A program made the translations under genes and the position numbers. Below are positions 1 to 8,515 of a DNA stretch of 64,000 bases, in pieces (the stretch's first letter is position 1; each line of letters begins with the position of its first letter). Origin of the DNA: Alistipes sp. (lineage in GTDB: Bacteria; Bacteroidota; Bacteroidia; Bacteroidales; Rikenellaceae). Location: the NCBI GenBank assembly GCA_017621455.1, contig JAGATC010000006.1:1-64000 (forward strand). Direction: 5' to 3'. The notes below the pieces were generated by a model. That model ran no database searches and was not told where the DNA came from. It worked only from the letters and a program-made list of their open reading frames with translations.

Positions 1-445
1 AAGCAATGGCCATCATGTTGTGATTTGCTTTTAAATTTGTATCTTTGACATATCAAACACATCGTGTTCCTAAACTGTAGACCTTTTGATGCGTTGTGAT
101 TTGCTTTTAAATTTGTATCTTTGACATATCAAACACATCAGAAATTAGGTAATAAAAATAACATCATAGTTGTGATTTGCTTTTAAATTTGTATCTTTGA
201 CATATCAAACACATCTACGTCACGCTGTGCGCGCTCTGCCTTGAAGTTGTGATTTGCTTTTAAATTTGTATCTTTGACATATCAAACACATCGTTTATTT
301 CTTGCACCGCCTAACCATATTGTTGTGATTTGCTTTTAAATTTGTATCTTTGACATATCAAACACATCGAGGGTTATACTACAAAATGAAAGCAAATGGT
401 TGTGATTTGCTTTTAAATTTGTATCTTTGACATATCAAACACATC
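1..445 (+). CRISPR. Type II-C CRISPR array, right-hand end (6 repeats)
   Basis: Six identical 47-bp repeats start at 17, 93, 169, 246, 322 and 399 and begin GTTGTGATTTGC. They enclose five complete spacers of 29 or 30 bp (64-92, 140-168, 216-245, 293-321, 369-398). Bases 1-16 are the end of another spacer, so the array continues beyond the left edge. Repeat positions 2-26 are perfectly complementary to the tracrRNA anti-repeat at 5365-5389, which fixes the sense of the crRNA as left to right. The 3' part of the repeat holds an imperfect dyad (TTTGACATATCAAA). The last repeat is not degenerate. Repeat length and the cas9-cas1-cas2 neighbours are typical of Bacteroidetes II-C loci. Spacer targets cannot be identified here. 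Confidence 0.98.
93..123 (+). promoter_or_regulatory. Promoter-like element inside each CRISPR repeat (second repeat shown)
   Basis: Repeat positions 24-31 read TATCTTTG, a perfect match to the Bacteroidetes -7 consensus TAnnTTTG. Positions 1-4 read GTTG (consensus TTTG), 19 bp upstream. Start would fall about 8-10 nt before the spacer. The same element occurs in all six repeats. It resembles the intra-repeat promoters known from Neisseria type II-C arrays. Activity is inferred. Confidence 0.6.
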
Positions 446-517
446 ACGATTCGTGCAATACGCTGGATTAGATGATGTTACAAGGGTAATTAGAAATTAA
501 AAATCACGGTGTTTGAT

Positions 518-553
518 AAAAGGATTTGCTCCGAGATGGGGCAAATCCTTTTT
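518..553. terminator. Bidirectional terminator between the array and cas2
   Basis: A 12-bp perfect stem (AAAAGGATTTGC at 518-529, GCAAATCCTTTT at 541-552) has T-runs on both strands. It can end array transcription from the left and cas9-cas1-cas2 transcription from the right. The stretch 446-517 contains no repeat and no gene. Confidence 0.85.
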
Positions 554-559
554 CTATTA

Positions 560-895
560 TCAAAACATCTCGAGTTGTTGCACAGGCTGATCTTGCTTAA
601 CGCGTTGGCATCCGCGAAATAGTTCCATTTGACCAAATTGTTTGTCGGTTACAGTCAGGATGCCTACATAACCATCTTTGGGCAAAAGTTGTTTGACGCG
701 CTTAATGTGAACATCTGCATTTTCGCGGCTTGGACAATGTCGCAGATAGATAGAAAACTGAAACATAGTGAATCCGTCGCGTAGGAGTTGTTTGCGAAAT
801 TCAGCATATCTCTTACGCTCCGCCTTTGTCTCGGTTGGTAGGTCAAAAAAGACAAATATCCACATTACTTGGTATTCGCTAAATCGGTCTATCAT
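560..895 (-). CDS. cas2: CRISPR-associated endonuclease Cas2
   Basis: A 111-residue Cas2 subunit of the Cas1-Cas2 integrase that inserts new spacers. The N-terminal ferredoxin-like strand carries the characteristic acidic residue in [12 protein letters not shown], followed by a basic helix and the [10 protein letters not shown] segment typical of type II Cas2. It is the last gene of the cas9-cas1-cas2 operon and overlaps cas1 by 4 bp (ATGA), implying coupled translation. No csn2 or cas4 follows, which supports subtype II-C. The gene is intact and of normal length. Confidence 0.96.
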   Translation of the reverse strand: MIDRFSEYQVMWIFVFFDLPTETKAERKRYAEFRKQLLRDGFTMFQFSIYLRHCPSRENADVHIKRVKQLLPKDGYVGILTVTDKQFGQMELFRGCQRVKQDQPVQQLEMF

Positions 896-1827
896 TCCAT
901 AATTGGATAAGCAATCTTACGAATCTCCCCACTATAACATCTGTATAGCGATGCTGTAGTCATGCCGACGCCAATCATTAATGGGCTACGACGTCCATTT
1001 ATTACCACGTCAAGAATGGGAATAGAGAGTAACTTACTCTTTAGCTCCGGCGTCAGCTCCGTTATGTTAGCCCCGCTACCGACAATCTCAGCAACAAGCC
1101 TATCTACATAGGGTCGATATGGCTCCATAATATCATCTGCGAGGCAGTAGGCATTGTAGCGGTTGTGGTGATGTATGCCCAACGTTGGCAGAAGCCCACT
1201 ACCTACCAGTGAACGTGCTACCACGGCTCGCAGTATTGCATACCCATAATTCAGCAGATTATTGGGTGCTACACCATCTCGATCTCTATGGAATCCCTTG
1301 ATGTTGCCAAAGAGATTTTGCCAATAAAATGCCGCCGCCCTACCTTCGAGATTATCTGTATCTCCACTTTTGACCTGTTTCGCCCAAGCCTCCATATTAC
1401 CGCACTCCATCCCTCTCTGGATATATAGTACGGCGGATTGGTTGATAATCTTTGCTTGTATGGTTTGCTGCCACAGCTGTTTCTTTAGCGGCAGCGATGC
1501 CTCAATCTGATGACGGAAACGCTCCGACTGTGTAGTGTTGCCAGCAAGAGGGAGCATCAGCCCTGATGGCATACGCTGCTCGTCACAACTTATTATAGCC
1601 ACATTATTATCAAGCAAAGCCCCCAATGCGCCTTGAGTAATGGTTATTTGCCTATTATCAAGCACAACTACTCCAATATCCTCAATTGGAATTCGTTTTA
1701 CGGATGACTCTTTGAAATTGGTGGATAGTGTTGTGTTTTTCTCCACTTCAGGCAAGCGAATTTCCAATTGCGATAGTCTTACTGATAAGTAGGCAGGATT
1801 ACCGAAATATAGTGTGCGCTTAATCAT
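892..1827 (-). CDS. cas1: CRISPR-associated endonuclease Cas1 (type II)
   Basis: A 311-residue Cas1 integrase/nuclease, the catalytic subunit of the adaptation complex. Metal-binding residues can be placed at E161 ([10 protein letters not shown]), in the His cluster 219-221 (GIHHHNRYN) and at the acidic pair around D231/E235 (DDIMEPYRP). The N-terminal beta domain (about 1-95) and the alpha-helical catalytic domain are both complete. It overlaps cas9 upstream and cas2 downstream by ATGA junctions, so the three proteins are probably made in fixed proportion. Length and motifs agree with type II-C Cas1; nothing suggests inactivation. Confidence 0.97.
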   Translation of the reverse strand: MIKRTLYFGNPAYLSVRLSQLEIRLPEVEKNTTLSTNFKESSVKRIPIEDIGVVVLDNRQITITQGALGALLDNNVAIISCDEQRMPSGLMLPLAGNTTQSERFRHQIEASLPLKKQLWQQTIQAKIINQSAVLYIQRGMECGNMEAWAKQVKSGDTDNLEGRAAAFYWQNLFGNIKGFHRDRDGVAPNNLLNYGYAILRAVVARSLVGSGLLPTLGIHHHNRYNAYCLADDIMEPYRPYVDRLVAEIVGSGANITELTPELKSKLLSIPILDVVINGRRSPLMIGVGMTTASLYRCYSGEIRKIAYPIME

Positions 1828-4800
1828 AACTCTGTCATTTTGCCAGTTATGCCAACGTGAACTTTATGAGGATTATTTTCGCATAGCGATTTTAAACTAA
1901 GACGCTTTAATTTCCCCATCAGCTTTGCTTCAGCTGAGTCATCGTTCACCGTGGTCTCCAGATGATGCCTAAAGAAATAGTCACCTTTAGTCATCTTCTG
2001 CACTCTGTATAGATACTTACTAAGCAACGCATAGTTTTCGTTACGCATAGCTTCCTGATATAGTTCCTCATTCATTCCGAGAATAAACATCTCGTTCTGT
2101 TGCATAGAGAACTTAAAACGCCACTTTGCCGACTTTGGCAGCTGCTCTTGGAATGCCTCGGGCATAGCATCGGTTACACACTCCCAAGCCTTTGCGACAT
2201 CGGTAATAATGGTGGGTAGGCCATACTTCTTACGTTCAACAGCGTGCCAGAAGGTGACGATATGCTCCTGTAGTTTACCTCTCTCATCCTCGTAGATGGC
2301 AACGTGGTGATTGTTGCCAGGCTTGACAAACGATATAGCCTCGCCACGATCGTTATAATGTAATGGAACGGTTGCACTTAAACCTGTGTAACATCTAACA
2401 CTGCGTATCTCGCGGCCTTGATGGTCTAATACTGGTTCCGCAAATGCTTTTTCAGGTTTGCCTCCATGCTGTTCCAAACGGTTGCGGAGAATTTCGCGGA
2501 TGCGTCTATCTACTACATAGTCGACATCCTTTAAGGCTATAGATCCTACCTTATATTTAATGACATACTCCTGCTTACTGCTCTCGCTATTGCGGATTCG
2601 ACCGTATACGCTCTCCTCACTCAATGCGCCACGTGGTATAATTACGCCGCGCTGAACACAAATGCGCTTACCTCCCTTACGAATATATCGTTTACCAACA
2701 CTTGCAGCTCGCTTACCACTCTTAAACGATACTGCAATCTGCTCGACAGCCTTGGTAACCTCGGCCGTCGAAAAGTGGGGCTGTATCGTAATATAACGTT
2801 CGAGGCGTGTGAGTCTCTGTTGTGTAGCGCTTCCCTGCTTACCATCGGCAAACGATTGGAAAGCGACATCCTTTAGCGAGTTAAGGTTGTTGATACGCTG
2901 AATATAACTCTGCTTGGTGCAAGCGATAGTGAGTGCATCGATGGCGTGATGGCGATGATCCATACGCTTCGACCAACCTACGATACGTTCAACCGAGGTC
3001 TTTTGGCCATCAATCTCGCGCTCGACAACTTCAGTAAGACCTGCAGCCTTGTAGCGCTCAAAGTTCAGTGAGTGCAGAACTTCATCCCATCCCCATAGGT
3101 GGCGGATGAAGTCTGTAATAGAGCCACTTGTTGAATAGACATTATAGCATACCGATTGCAATAGCTCCTTGGCCTTCTTGGCGATATATTGGCTCTCACG
3201 CAGCTGTCGTTCAATAAAGTCGGTAGGAATATCCGAAGCCTTCATCAGGAGTTTGTTACGCTTGGTGTGCGAAATCTTTTTGCGTTCAGCCAAATCGTTA
3301 ACTCGCTCGATATAGGCATTAAGGTCCCCCTCTCCTCGACTCATCATAAAGTCGTAGGCTGTACGGTTGTCCTTCTCCTTATTGCACTTTCGGCACGAAC
3401 ATACCTTATTCGAGAAACTGTCGTCGAAAAGTACCGAGCGAGGGATGATGTGCTCAACTTCTACGCCAAAGCCGTTTAGGAATTCGTTTACGTTGACCGT
3501 AGTGCCACAATACATACATACGTGTTCCGACTCATCCCACATCTTATATTTCTGAATGCGTGAGCGCGTAGGGTAGAGCCCATACTCATCTTGAATACGC
3601 TTGGCAATGTCGTCGTTCTCTCTTTGGTTACTATTCATTGCTTTTGTCGCTGATTCTCTCTCTTCGCGATTCTGCTTCAGCTCGCGTGCCAACTCCACGC
3701 GAATCTCATCGAAGCGACCATACTCCGACATCAGAGCATTAACCAGATTAACAAGCTGATTAAGAATCTTTTCTACAACAGGCTGGCGCAACTCGCCCTT
3801 TTGTATGGGTTCCAATTTATCGACTAATTCTCGTGCGTTGTTCTGCTCCTTGGTGAGAGAGGTGTCGTCGTAGCCAGCGGCAATCTTGGCATCATAGTAT
3901 TGCATACCATCCATCAAGTAGGGTAGTATCCTGCGCATAGCGCGCGACGATTTGTTACTGTAGCCGCTCTTAACAAAGTCTATCTGACATAAAGCCTCAA
4001 TAACAGCCTCATCTTCAATCGTAAACTTATTGCGCAAAACTGAACGTAACTCGTCAATATCGGAGATGGAGTATAGTGTATGCCATAAACGATATAGCGG
4101 TTGTTGCTCAACGGAGGCATCAATCTCCTTTGTCACCTCGCCAGTCTCGGTATTAACCTTGTGGCCATCCACAACGCTCAAATCAAAACGGAGCAACTCT
4201 TCACAACCATCGCAATTCTTGAGAGCTTTATCGATGGCACAGTATGTAGTATTGCCTTGTAGTCCATTGCCAACAGCCTTGCCAATAAGCCAGTCTTTAG
4301 GCTTGACGCCAATAATCTTTGCCAACTGTGTAGCTTTGAGCTTTTCGGAGGTGTTAAGGGTGGTGAAGATTGCTTGCTTCTGCTCTAAACTTAAGTATAG
4401 GGTGTCGTTTACCTTATTTTTAATATTAAGATTGTTGATGCTCTCCCAAATCTTACATACCTGGAACAGCGGCGAACTGCGAGGTGCAACCTTTGGTCCG
4501 CAGTTAATGATGCGGTCGCCTCGCTTGACATAGTGGCTCTCCAACTCACACTTGCCAACAAGATGCTTGCACGACTTGAGGGGACGCTGATGGAAGATGA
4601 TATAATCACGTATATGTGCGATGACATCACTGGTTAGTACCTCGGGGTAGAATGTATGCTGACAAGCCATAATCTTGTCGTACTCCTCTACGTAGGCAAC
4701 TCGGGGATAGATGCGCTCCTTGCAACGATATGCCTCATTTGCTTTTAGATTTTCGTGCATCAATTGGCCAATAGTCAAGCCTCGTTCGGTTAGCTCACGA

Positions 4801-5288
4801 TAACGCTCAACTACTTGAGCAACATAGTCGCCTGTTTTCTTGTCACCGAAATCTGATTTTGCTGTGCGGTAGCCTCGTTTCTGGTTGATATGACATAGTA
4901 CACGGCCAAGTTCCAGTAATGATATCTGCTCGTTTACGGCCTTTGCACGCAAACCCCATAGTTCAAGTTTGCTACACTTTAGTGTGGTGCCGCTATACAT
5001 TCCCAGACTACTCAACTTGTCCAATAACAAACTGCGGCGCAACTGATAGCGGTCGTAGCCCTTGCGCTGTGTTCGCTTGGTAGTTCTATCAGCATTCTTT
5101 GTAAGAGCCTGACCTTTAGAGAACTGTGTGCTCTCGTCGGGGTTAAGTGGGATAATTCTACTGCCGAGGCCTAAGATTGTATCTTTTGATAATGGCGTTT
5201 TATCGTCAATTATCTCCTCGCTATGCTCTTCTATAACAGCCCAACCTATGCTTGTTGAGCCAAGATCCAAACCTAATACGCGTTTCAT
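1824..5288 (-). CDS. cas9: CRISPR RNA-guided endonuclease Cas9 (type II-C)
   Basis: A 1154-residue effector that cuts DNA matching the crRNA spacer, in complex with the tracrRNA encoded at 5366-5445. All catalytic parts are visible: RuvC-I with D8 (LGLDLGSTSIGWA), arginine-rich bridge helix (about 68-91), RuvC-II with E532 (RVELARE), HNH with H613 (EHIIPRS), N627 and N636, and RuvC-III with H781 and D784 (HHAIDAL). The HNH domain carries two Cys pairs (C591/C594 and C632/C635), a zinc-ribbon arrangement as in AnaCas9. The C-terminal 250 residues should hold the PAM-interacting domain; the PAM cannot be read from sequence. The start at 5288 follows a promoter at 5315-5322 and a leader that resembles a CRISPR repeat. 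The gene looks fully intact. Confidence 0.98.
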   Translation of the reverse strand: MKRVLGLDLGSTSIGWAVIEEHSEEIIDDKTPLSKDTILGLGSRIIPLNPDESTQFSKGQALTKNADRTTKRTQRKGYDRYQLRRSLLLDKLSSLGMYSGTTLKCSKLELWGLRAKAVNEQISLLELGRVLCHINQKRGYRTAKSDFGDKKTGDYVAQVVERYRELTERGLTIGQLMHENLKANEAYRCKERIYPRVAYVEEYDKIMACQHTFYPEVLTSDVIAHIRDYIIFHQRPLKSCKHLVGKCELESHYVKRGDRIINCGPKVAPRSSPLFQVCKIWESINNLNIKNKVNDTLYLSLEQKQAIFTTLNTSEKLKATQLAKIIGVKPKDWLIGKAVGNGLQGNTTYCAIDKALKNCDGCEELLRFDLSVVDGHKVNTETGEVTKEIDASVEQQPLYRLWHTLYSISDIDELRSVLRNKFTIEDEAVIEALCQIDFVKSGYSNKSSRAMRRILPYLMDGMQYYDAKIAAGYDDTSLTKEQNNARELVDKLEPIQKGELRQPVVEKILNQLVNLVNALMSEYGRFDEIRVELARELKQNREERESATKAMNSNQRENDDIAKRIQDEYGLYPTRSRIQKYKMWDESEHVCMYCGTTVNVNEFLNGFGVEVEHIIPRSVLFDDSFSNKVCSCRKCNKEKDNRTAYDFMMSRGEGDLNAYIERVNDLAERKKISHTKRNKLLMKASDIPTDFIERQLRESQYIAKKAKELLQSVCYNVYSTSGSITDFIRHLWGWDEVLHSLNFERYKAAGLTEVVEREIDGQKTSVERIVGWSKRMDHRHHAIDALTIACTKQSYIQRINNLNSLKDVAFQSFADGKQGSATQQRLTRLERYITIQPHFSTAEVTKAVEQIAVSFKSGKRAASVGKRYIRKGGKRICVQRGVIIPRGALSEESVYGRIRNSESSKQEYVIKYKVGSIALKDVDYVVDRRIREILRNRLEQHGGKPEKAFAEPVLDHQGREIRSVRCYTGLSATVPLHYNDRGEAISFVKPGNNHHVAIYEDERGKLQEHIVTFWHAVERKKYGLPTIITDVAKAWECVTDAMPEAFQEQLPKSAKWRFKFSMQQNEMFILGMNEELYQEAMRNENYALLSKYLYRVQKMTKGDYFFRHHLETTVNDDSAEAKLMGKLKRLSLKSLCENNPHKVHVGITGKMTEL

Positions 5289-5295
5289 AATGAGG

Positions 5296-5318
5296 CAAAT
5301 TTAAAAGGATATCACAAA
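5296..5318 (-). repeat. Degenerate CRISPR repeat in the cas9 5' leader
   Basis: Read on the minus strand this 23-bp stretch matches repeat positions 1-23 at 20 of 23 places, and weaker similarity continues to the cas9 start codon. The segment CTTTTAAATTTG is perfectly complementary to the anti-repeat of the tracrRNA. It lies just upstream of the AUG, where the ribosome would bind. Confidence 0.8.
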
Positions 5319-5347
5319 TATACTCAAAAGTTTGCAATATTGCCAAT
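5315..5347 (-). promoter_or_regulatory. cas9 promoter
   Basis: The minus strand reads TATATTTG at 5322-5315 (perfect -7) with a weak -33 (TTGG or ATTG) 20-21 bp upstream at 5343-5347. The expected start near 5308 leaves a leader of about 20 nt. The element interleaves with the tracrRNA promoter on the other strand. Confidence 0.65.
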
Positions 5348-5362
5348 TATTACGTACATTTG
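5331..5362 (+). promoter_or_regulatory. tracrRNA promoter
   Basis: TTTG at 5331-5334, a 20-bp spacer and TACATTTG at 5355-5362 match the Bacteroidetes consensus exactly. Transcription would start near 5366-5370, at the beginning of the anti-repeat. Confidence 0.8.
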
Positions 5363-5365
5363 CAA

Positions 5366-5445
5366 TACAAATTTAAAAGCAAATCACAATAAGGATTTTT
5401 CCGTTGTGAAAACATTCAAGGTGGGGGTAACCTCGCCTTTTTTTC
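5366..5445 (+). ncRNA. tracrRNA
   Basis: The trans-activating RNA pairs with crRNA repeats, recruits RNase III processing and loads Cas9. Bases 5365-5389 form a perfect 25-nt anti-repeat to CRISPR repeat positions 2-26. Next come a small nexus hairpin (AAGGATTTTTCC, 5391-5402) and a 9-bp stem with a GUAA tetraloop (5418-5439), followed by seven T. It is divergent from cas9 and uses the promoter at 5331-5362. The 5' end could vary by a few bases. Confidence 0.93.
5418..5444 (+). terminator. tracrRNA terminator
   Basis: Stem AAGGTGGGG / CCTCGCCTT closed by GTAA (a GNRA loop) and followed by T7. The 3' hairpin of the tracrRNA doubles as its terminator. Confidence 0.85.
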
Positions 5446-5485
5446 GTTGATGGCGCGAAAATCACCGTTACCTGTTATCCGTATA

Positions 5486-5515
5486 TAAAAATAGACCGCA
5501 ACATGCGTTGCGGTC
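5486..5515 (-). terminator. proS terminator
   Basis: Stem GACCGCAAC / GTTGCGGTC (5494-5502, 5507-5515). On the minus strand it is followed by TATTTTTA, directly downstream of proS. Confidence 0.8.
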
Positions 5516-5541
5516 TTTCTTGCGATATATGCTCGCTACTA

Positions 5542-7026
5542 TTAGTATGACTTAGCGAAGAGTACGCGGAACTTCGAGGGCTTGCCCGAGAATACGCACG
5601 TGCCCTCCTCCTCAACTACATCCATAGGGATGCAGCGGATGGTGGCCTTCGTAGCCTCCTTGATAGCCTGCTCGGTCTCGGGAGTGCCATCCCAGTGTGC
5701 CGAGATAAAGCCACCCTTGTTGTTAAGCACCTCCTGGAACTCCTCCCAGGTATCAACCTTGGTAATCATAGAGTTACGGTAGTCGAGAGCCTTCTGGAAG
5801 ATATTTTGCTGAATCTCGTCGAGCAACGCCACGATGCGCTCCGTGAGACCCTCCTGCTTAACAATCTCCTTTGATAGCGTGTCGCGGCGAGCAAGCTCGA
5901 TAGTGCCATTCTCCATATCGCGAGGGCCGAGTGCCAAGCGCACAGGCACTCCCTTCAACTCATACTCAGCGAACTTGAAGCCCGAACGTACGTTGTCGCG
6001 GCCATCAACCTTGACAGATACGCCCTTAGAGCGAAGCTCCTTAGCCATCTCCTCGAGGCGCGCTACAACCTGCAAGCGCTGCTCCTCACCCTTGTAGATA
6101 GGCACCATAACAACCTGGATAGGCGCCAACTTTGGAGGAAGCACAAGACCATTGTTGTCCGAGTGAGCCATGATAAGAGCACCCATAAGGCGTGTAGATA
6201 CACCCCACGATGTTGCCCACACGTACTCCTGCTTGCCCTCCTTATTGGTGTACTGCACGTCGAATGCCTTGGCGAAGTTCTGACCAAGGAAGTGTGAAGT
6301 GCCGCTCTGAAGAGCCTTGCCATCCTGCATCAACGCCTCGATAGTAAGCGTGTCGACAGCACCTGCAAAGCGCTCGTTAGGTGACTTGTGACCCACGATG
6401 ACGGGCACGCCCATCCACTCCTCGGCAAAGGTCTTGTAGACGTTAATCATACGCTCTGTCTCCTCCATAGCCTCCTCGGCTGTGGCGTGTGCGGTGTGAC
6501 CCTCCTGCCAGAGGAACTCGGCGGTACGCAAGAAGAGGCGGGTACGCATCTCCCAACGTACGACATTAGCCCACTGGTTGCATAAGATGGGCAGATCGCG
6601 GTATGAGGTAATCCAGTTCTTGTAAGTATTCCAGATGATTGTCTCCGACGTAGGGCGCACGATAAGCTCCTCCTCCAATCGCGCTGCGGGGTCTACGACA
6701 ACGCCCTTGCCCTCCTCATCATTCTTGAGACGGTAGTGCGTAACCACGGCGCACTCCTTAGCGAAGCCCTCAACGTGGCTTGCCTCACGCGAGAAGAACG
6801 ACTTGGGAATAAAGAGTGGGAAGTAGGCATTCTCGTGGCCTGTCTCCTTGAACATGCGATCAAGGACATCGCGCATCTTCTCCCAAATGGCATAGCCATA
6901 GGGCTTGATTACCATACATCCGCGCACTGCTGAGTTTTCAGCAAGGCCCGCCTTGATAACCAAATCGTTGTACCACTGCGAGTAGTTCTCGTCGCTCTTG
7001 GTCAAATCTTTAAGTTCAACTGCCAT
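5542..7026 (-). CDS. proS: Prolyl-tRNA synthetase (archaeal/eukaryotic type)
   Basis: A 494-residue class II synthetase that charges tRNA-Pro with proline in the cytoplasm. Motif 2 ([25 protein letters not shown]) and the later active-site segment ([16 protein letters not shown]) are present. After the catalytic core come an anticodon-binding domain (about 295-400) and the C-terminal extension ending in FAKSY, found in the short form that lacks the bacterial editing insertion. This form is usual in Bacteroidetes. It is a single gene with its own promoter (7099-7106) and terminator. Nothing unusual is seen. Confidence 0.97.
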   Translation of the reverse strand: MAVELKDLTKSDENYSQWYNDLVIKAGLAENSAVRGCMVIKPYGYAIWEKMRDVLDRMFKETGHENAYFPLFIPKSFFSREASHVEGFAKECAVVTHYRLKNDEEGKGVVVDPAARLEEELIVRPTSETIIWNTYKNWITSYRDLPILCNQWANVVRWEMRTRLFLRTAEFLWQEGHTAHATAEEAMEETERMINVYKTFAEEWMGVPVIVGHKSPNERFAGAVDTLTIEALMQDGKALQSGTSHFLGQNFAKAFDVQYTNKEGKQEYVWATSWGVSTRLMGALIMAHSDNNGLVLPPKLAPIQVVMVPIYKGEEQRLQVVARLEEMAKELRSKGVSVKVDGRDNVRSGFKFAEYELKGVPVRLALGPRDMENGTIELARRDTLSKEIVKQEGLTERIVALLDEIQQNIFQKALDYRNSMITKVDTWEEFQEVLNNKGGFISAHWDGTPETEQAIKEATKATIRCIPMDVVEEEGTCVFSGKPSKFRVLFAKSY

Positions 7027-7098
7027 ATTTATCTATTTGTTATTTGATTATTCAGCTTACTGTTAGCGCTTACCTATGTATATAAACGTTAAGCGCGA

Positions 7099-7106
7099 CA
7101 AAGATA
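7099..7106 (-). promoter_or_regulatory. proS -7 element
   Basis: TATCTTTG on the minus strand, 73 bp before the proS start; no clear -33 match is visible. The rest of 7027-7153 holds no gene. Confidence 0.45.
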
Positions 7107-7153
7107 ATAACAATTATTCATTTGTCGCACCTAAACTCCCATATTTATTTACC

Positions 7154-7687
7154 TCAGCGCTCCACAATTCTGTCGATGCACTCCATGGCGGTGTCGTATT
7201 CGTAGCCTAAACTTAGTGCGTATCGCAGCAGCTTGCCACGTAGCTCGTAGTCGTTTGCCGCCTTTACGCTGTGCAGCTTGCGCTCGAGCTTTGTCTGAAG
7301 ACGCTCAGCCTTAGTCTCATCCTCCCTTAGTGGTGCAAGCACAGCGTTAATAGTCTCCCGCTCAATCCCCTTCTCGCGTAGCTTGAGGGCAATCTTACGC
7401 TCGCCCCAGCCCGATAGCTGGCTCTTCTCGCGGGTGTACGCCTCGGCATAGCGGCGATTGTCTATGTAGCGTGCCGAAGTTAGCGCGTCGAGGACTCCTT
7501 GTCGCTCAGCCTCTGGAACACCCCATGTGCGCATAAGACGCATCGCATCGCCCGTACTCTTCTCGCTACGTGCGCACAGCCTCTCAAGTGACTGCAGTGC
7601 CTGCTTTGCCGTCTTTGTCTTACGCTCGCGTGGTGCAGGCGTCATCTCGCTATCGAACTCCCCACGTATCACTTTACGACTGCGCAT
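7154..7687 (-). CDS. recX: RecX regulatory protein
   Basis: A 177-residue, very basic, helical protein of the RecX family, which binds RecA filaments and limits their activity. After a charged 25-residue N-terminus come three-helix repeats, including the conserved segment YIDNRRYAEAYTREK and GWGERKIALKLREKGI. It is the last gene of the lptB-aroA-aroC-prmC-recX operon and overlaps the end of prmC by 19 bp. recA is not in this window, so the pairing seen in many bacteria is not conserved here. Confidence 0.88.
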   Translation of the reverse strand: MRSRKVIRGEFDSEMTPAPRERKTKTAKQALQSLERLCARSEKSTGDAMRLMRTWGVPEAERQGVLDALTSARYIDNRRYAEAYTREKSQLSGWGERKIALKLREKGIERETINAVLAPLREDETKAERLQTKLERKLHSVKAANDYELRGKLLRYALSLGYEYDTAMECIDRIVER

Positions 7688-8514
7688 AACATTCTCTGTT
7701 TACCTCTAAAGTCCTCTTTAACAATTATATCAGTGTAGCCCTCGCGCTCCATCATCTCAGCCATTTCGTCTGCCAACAACTCGTATATCTCGAAGTATAT
7801 GCGGCCGCTGGGCTTGAGTATCTTACGTGCCGTGCGGGCTATTGAGCGGTAGAAGATAAGGGGGTCGCTATCCTCGACAAATAGTGCCATATCTGGCTCA
7901 TAATCAGTTACGTTCTTGCGCATAAGAGCCTTATCGCTATCTGGGATATATGGCGGATTGGATACTACAATATCAAAGCTCTTGCAAGCAACGTTGCTAT
8001 CGAAGTTGCCAAGGGCATCGCCCTCAATAAAGCGTACGTCAGGTGCGTAGATAGCTCCGTTTTCGCGAGCGATGGCAAGTGCCTCGGGGGATATATCCAA
8101 CCCCCAAACCTCACTATCTGCAACAGCACGTCTAAGTGCCAAGGCGATACATCCGCTACCGGTGCATACGTCCATAATCTTCGCACCATGTGGCGCCTCG
8201 TTTGCTATCCACTCTACCAACTCTTCGGTCTCGGGACGGGGGATAAGCACCCCTTCGCGCACGTGTAGCTCCATGTCGGCAAATTCCGCACGGCCTATGA
8301 TGTATTGCACTGGGCGCCAACGACGTATGTCGCTGCAAATACTCTCTAAGTCGGCTATTTCGAGTGGCTGGTTTGGCTCTATGATAAGGTCGTTGCGCGA
8401 AATGCCTCCCAACGAGGTCACTATCATCTCGGCAATCTGGCGTGCCTCCACCTCGGGGTAACACTCCATGGCGGTATGTGTGAGGTGGTTATATATCTCT
8501 CTGCGCGTGGCCAT
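7669..8514 (-). CDS. prmC: Release factor glutamine methyltransferase PrmC (HemK)
   Basis: This AdoMet-dependent enzyme methylates the Gln of the GGQ motif in peptide-chain release factors. The Rossmann motif (KIMDVCTGSGCIALAL) and the catalytic NPPY loop (VVSNPPYIPDSD) are clear; the N-terminal helical bundle binds the release factor. I place the start at the ATG at 8512-8514 (MATRREIYNHL), 282 residues, because the upstream extension lies inside the end of aroC. Its substrate gene prfB is elsewhere in the window (53272-54372). Confidence 0.93.
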   Translation of the reverse strand: MATRREIYNHLTHTAMECYPEVEARQIAEMIVTSLGGISRNDLIIEPNQPLEIADLESICSDIRRWRPVQYIIGRAEFADMELHVREGVLIPRPETEELVEWIANEAPHGAKIMDVCTGSGCIALALRRAVADSEVWGLDISPEALAIARENGAIYAPDVRFIEGDALGNFDSNVACKSFDIVVSNPPYIPDSDKALMRKNVTDYEPDMALFVEDSDPLIFYRSIARTARKILKPSGRIYFEIYELLADEMAEMMEREGYTDIIVKEDFRGKQRMLCAVVK

Positions 8515-8515
8515 C

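Noticed and set aside
5296..5318. Second functional tracrRNA
   Set aside because: On the plus strand the anti-repeat-like segment is not followed by nexus or terminator hairpins, so a second tracrRNA is unlikely; I treat it as the cas9 leader repeat.
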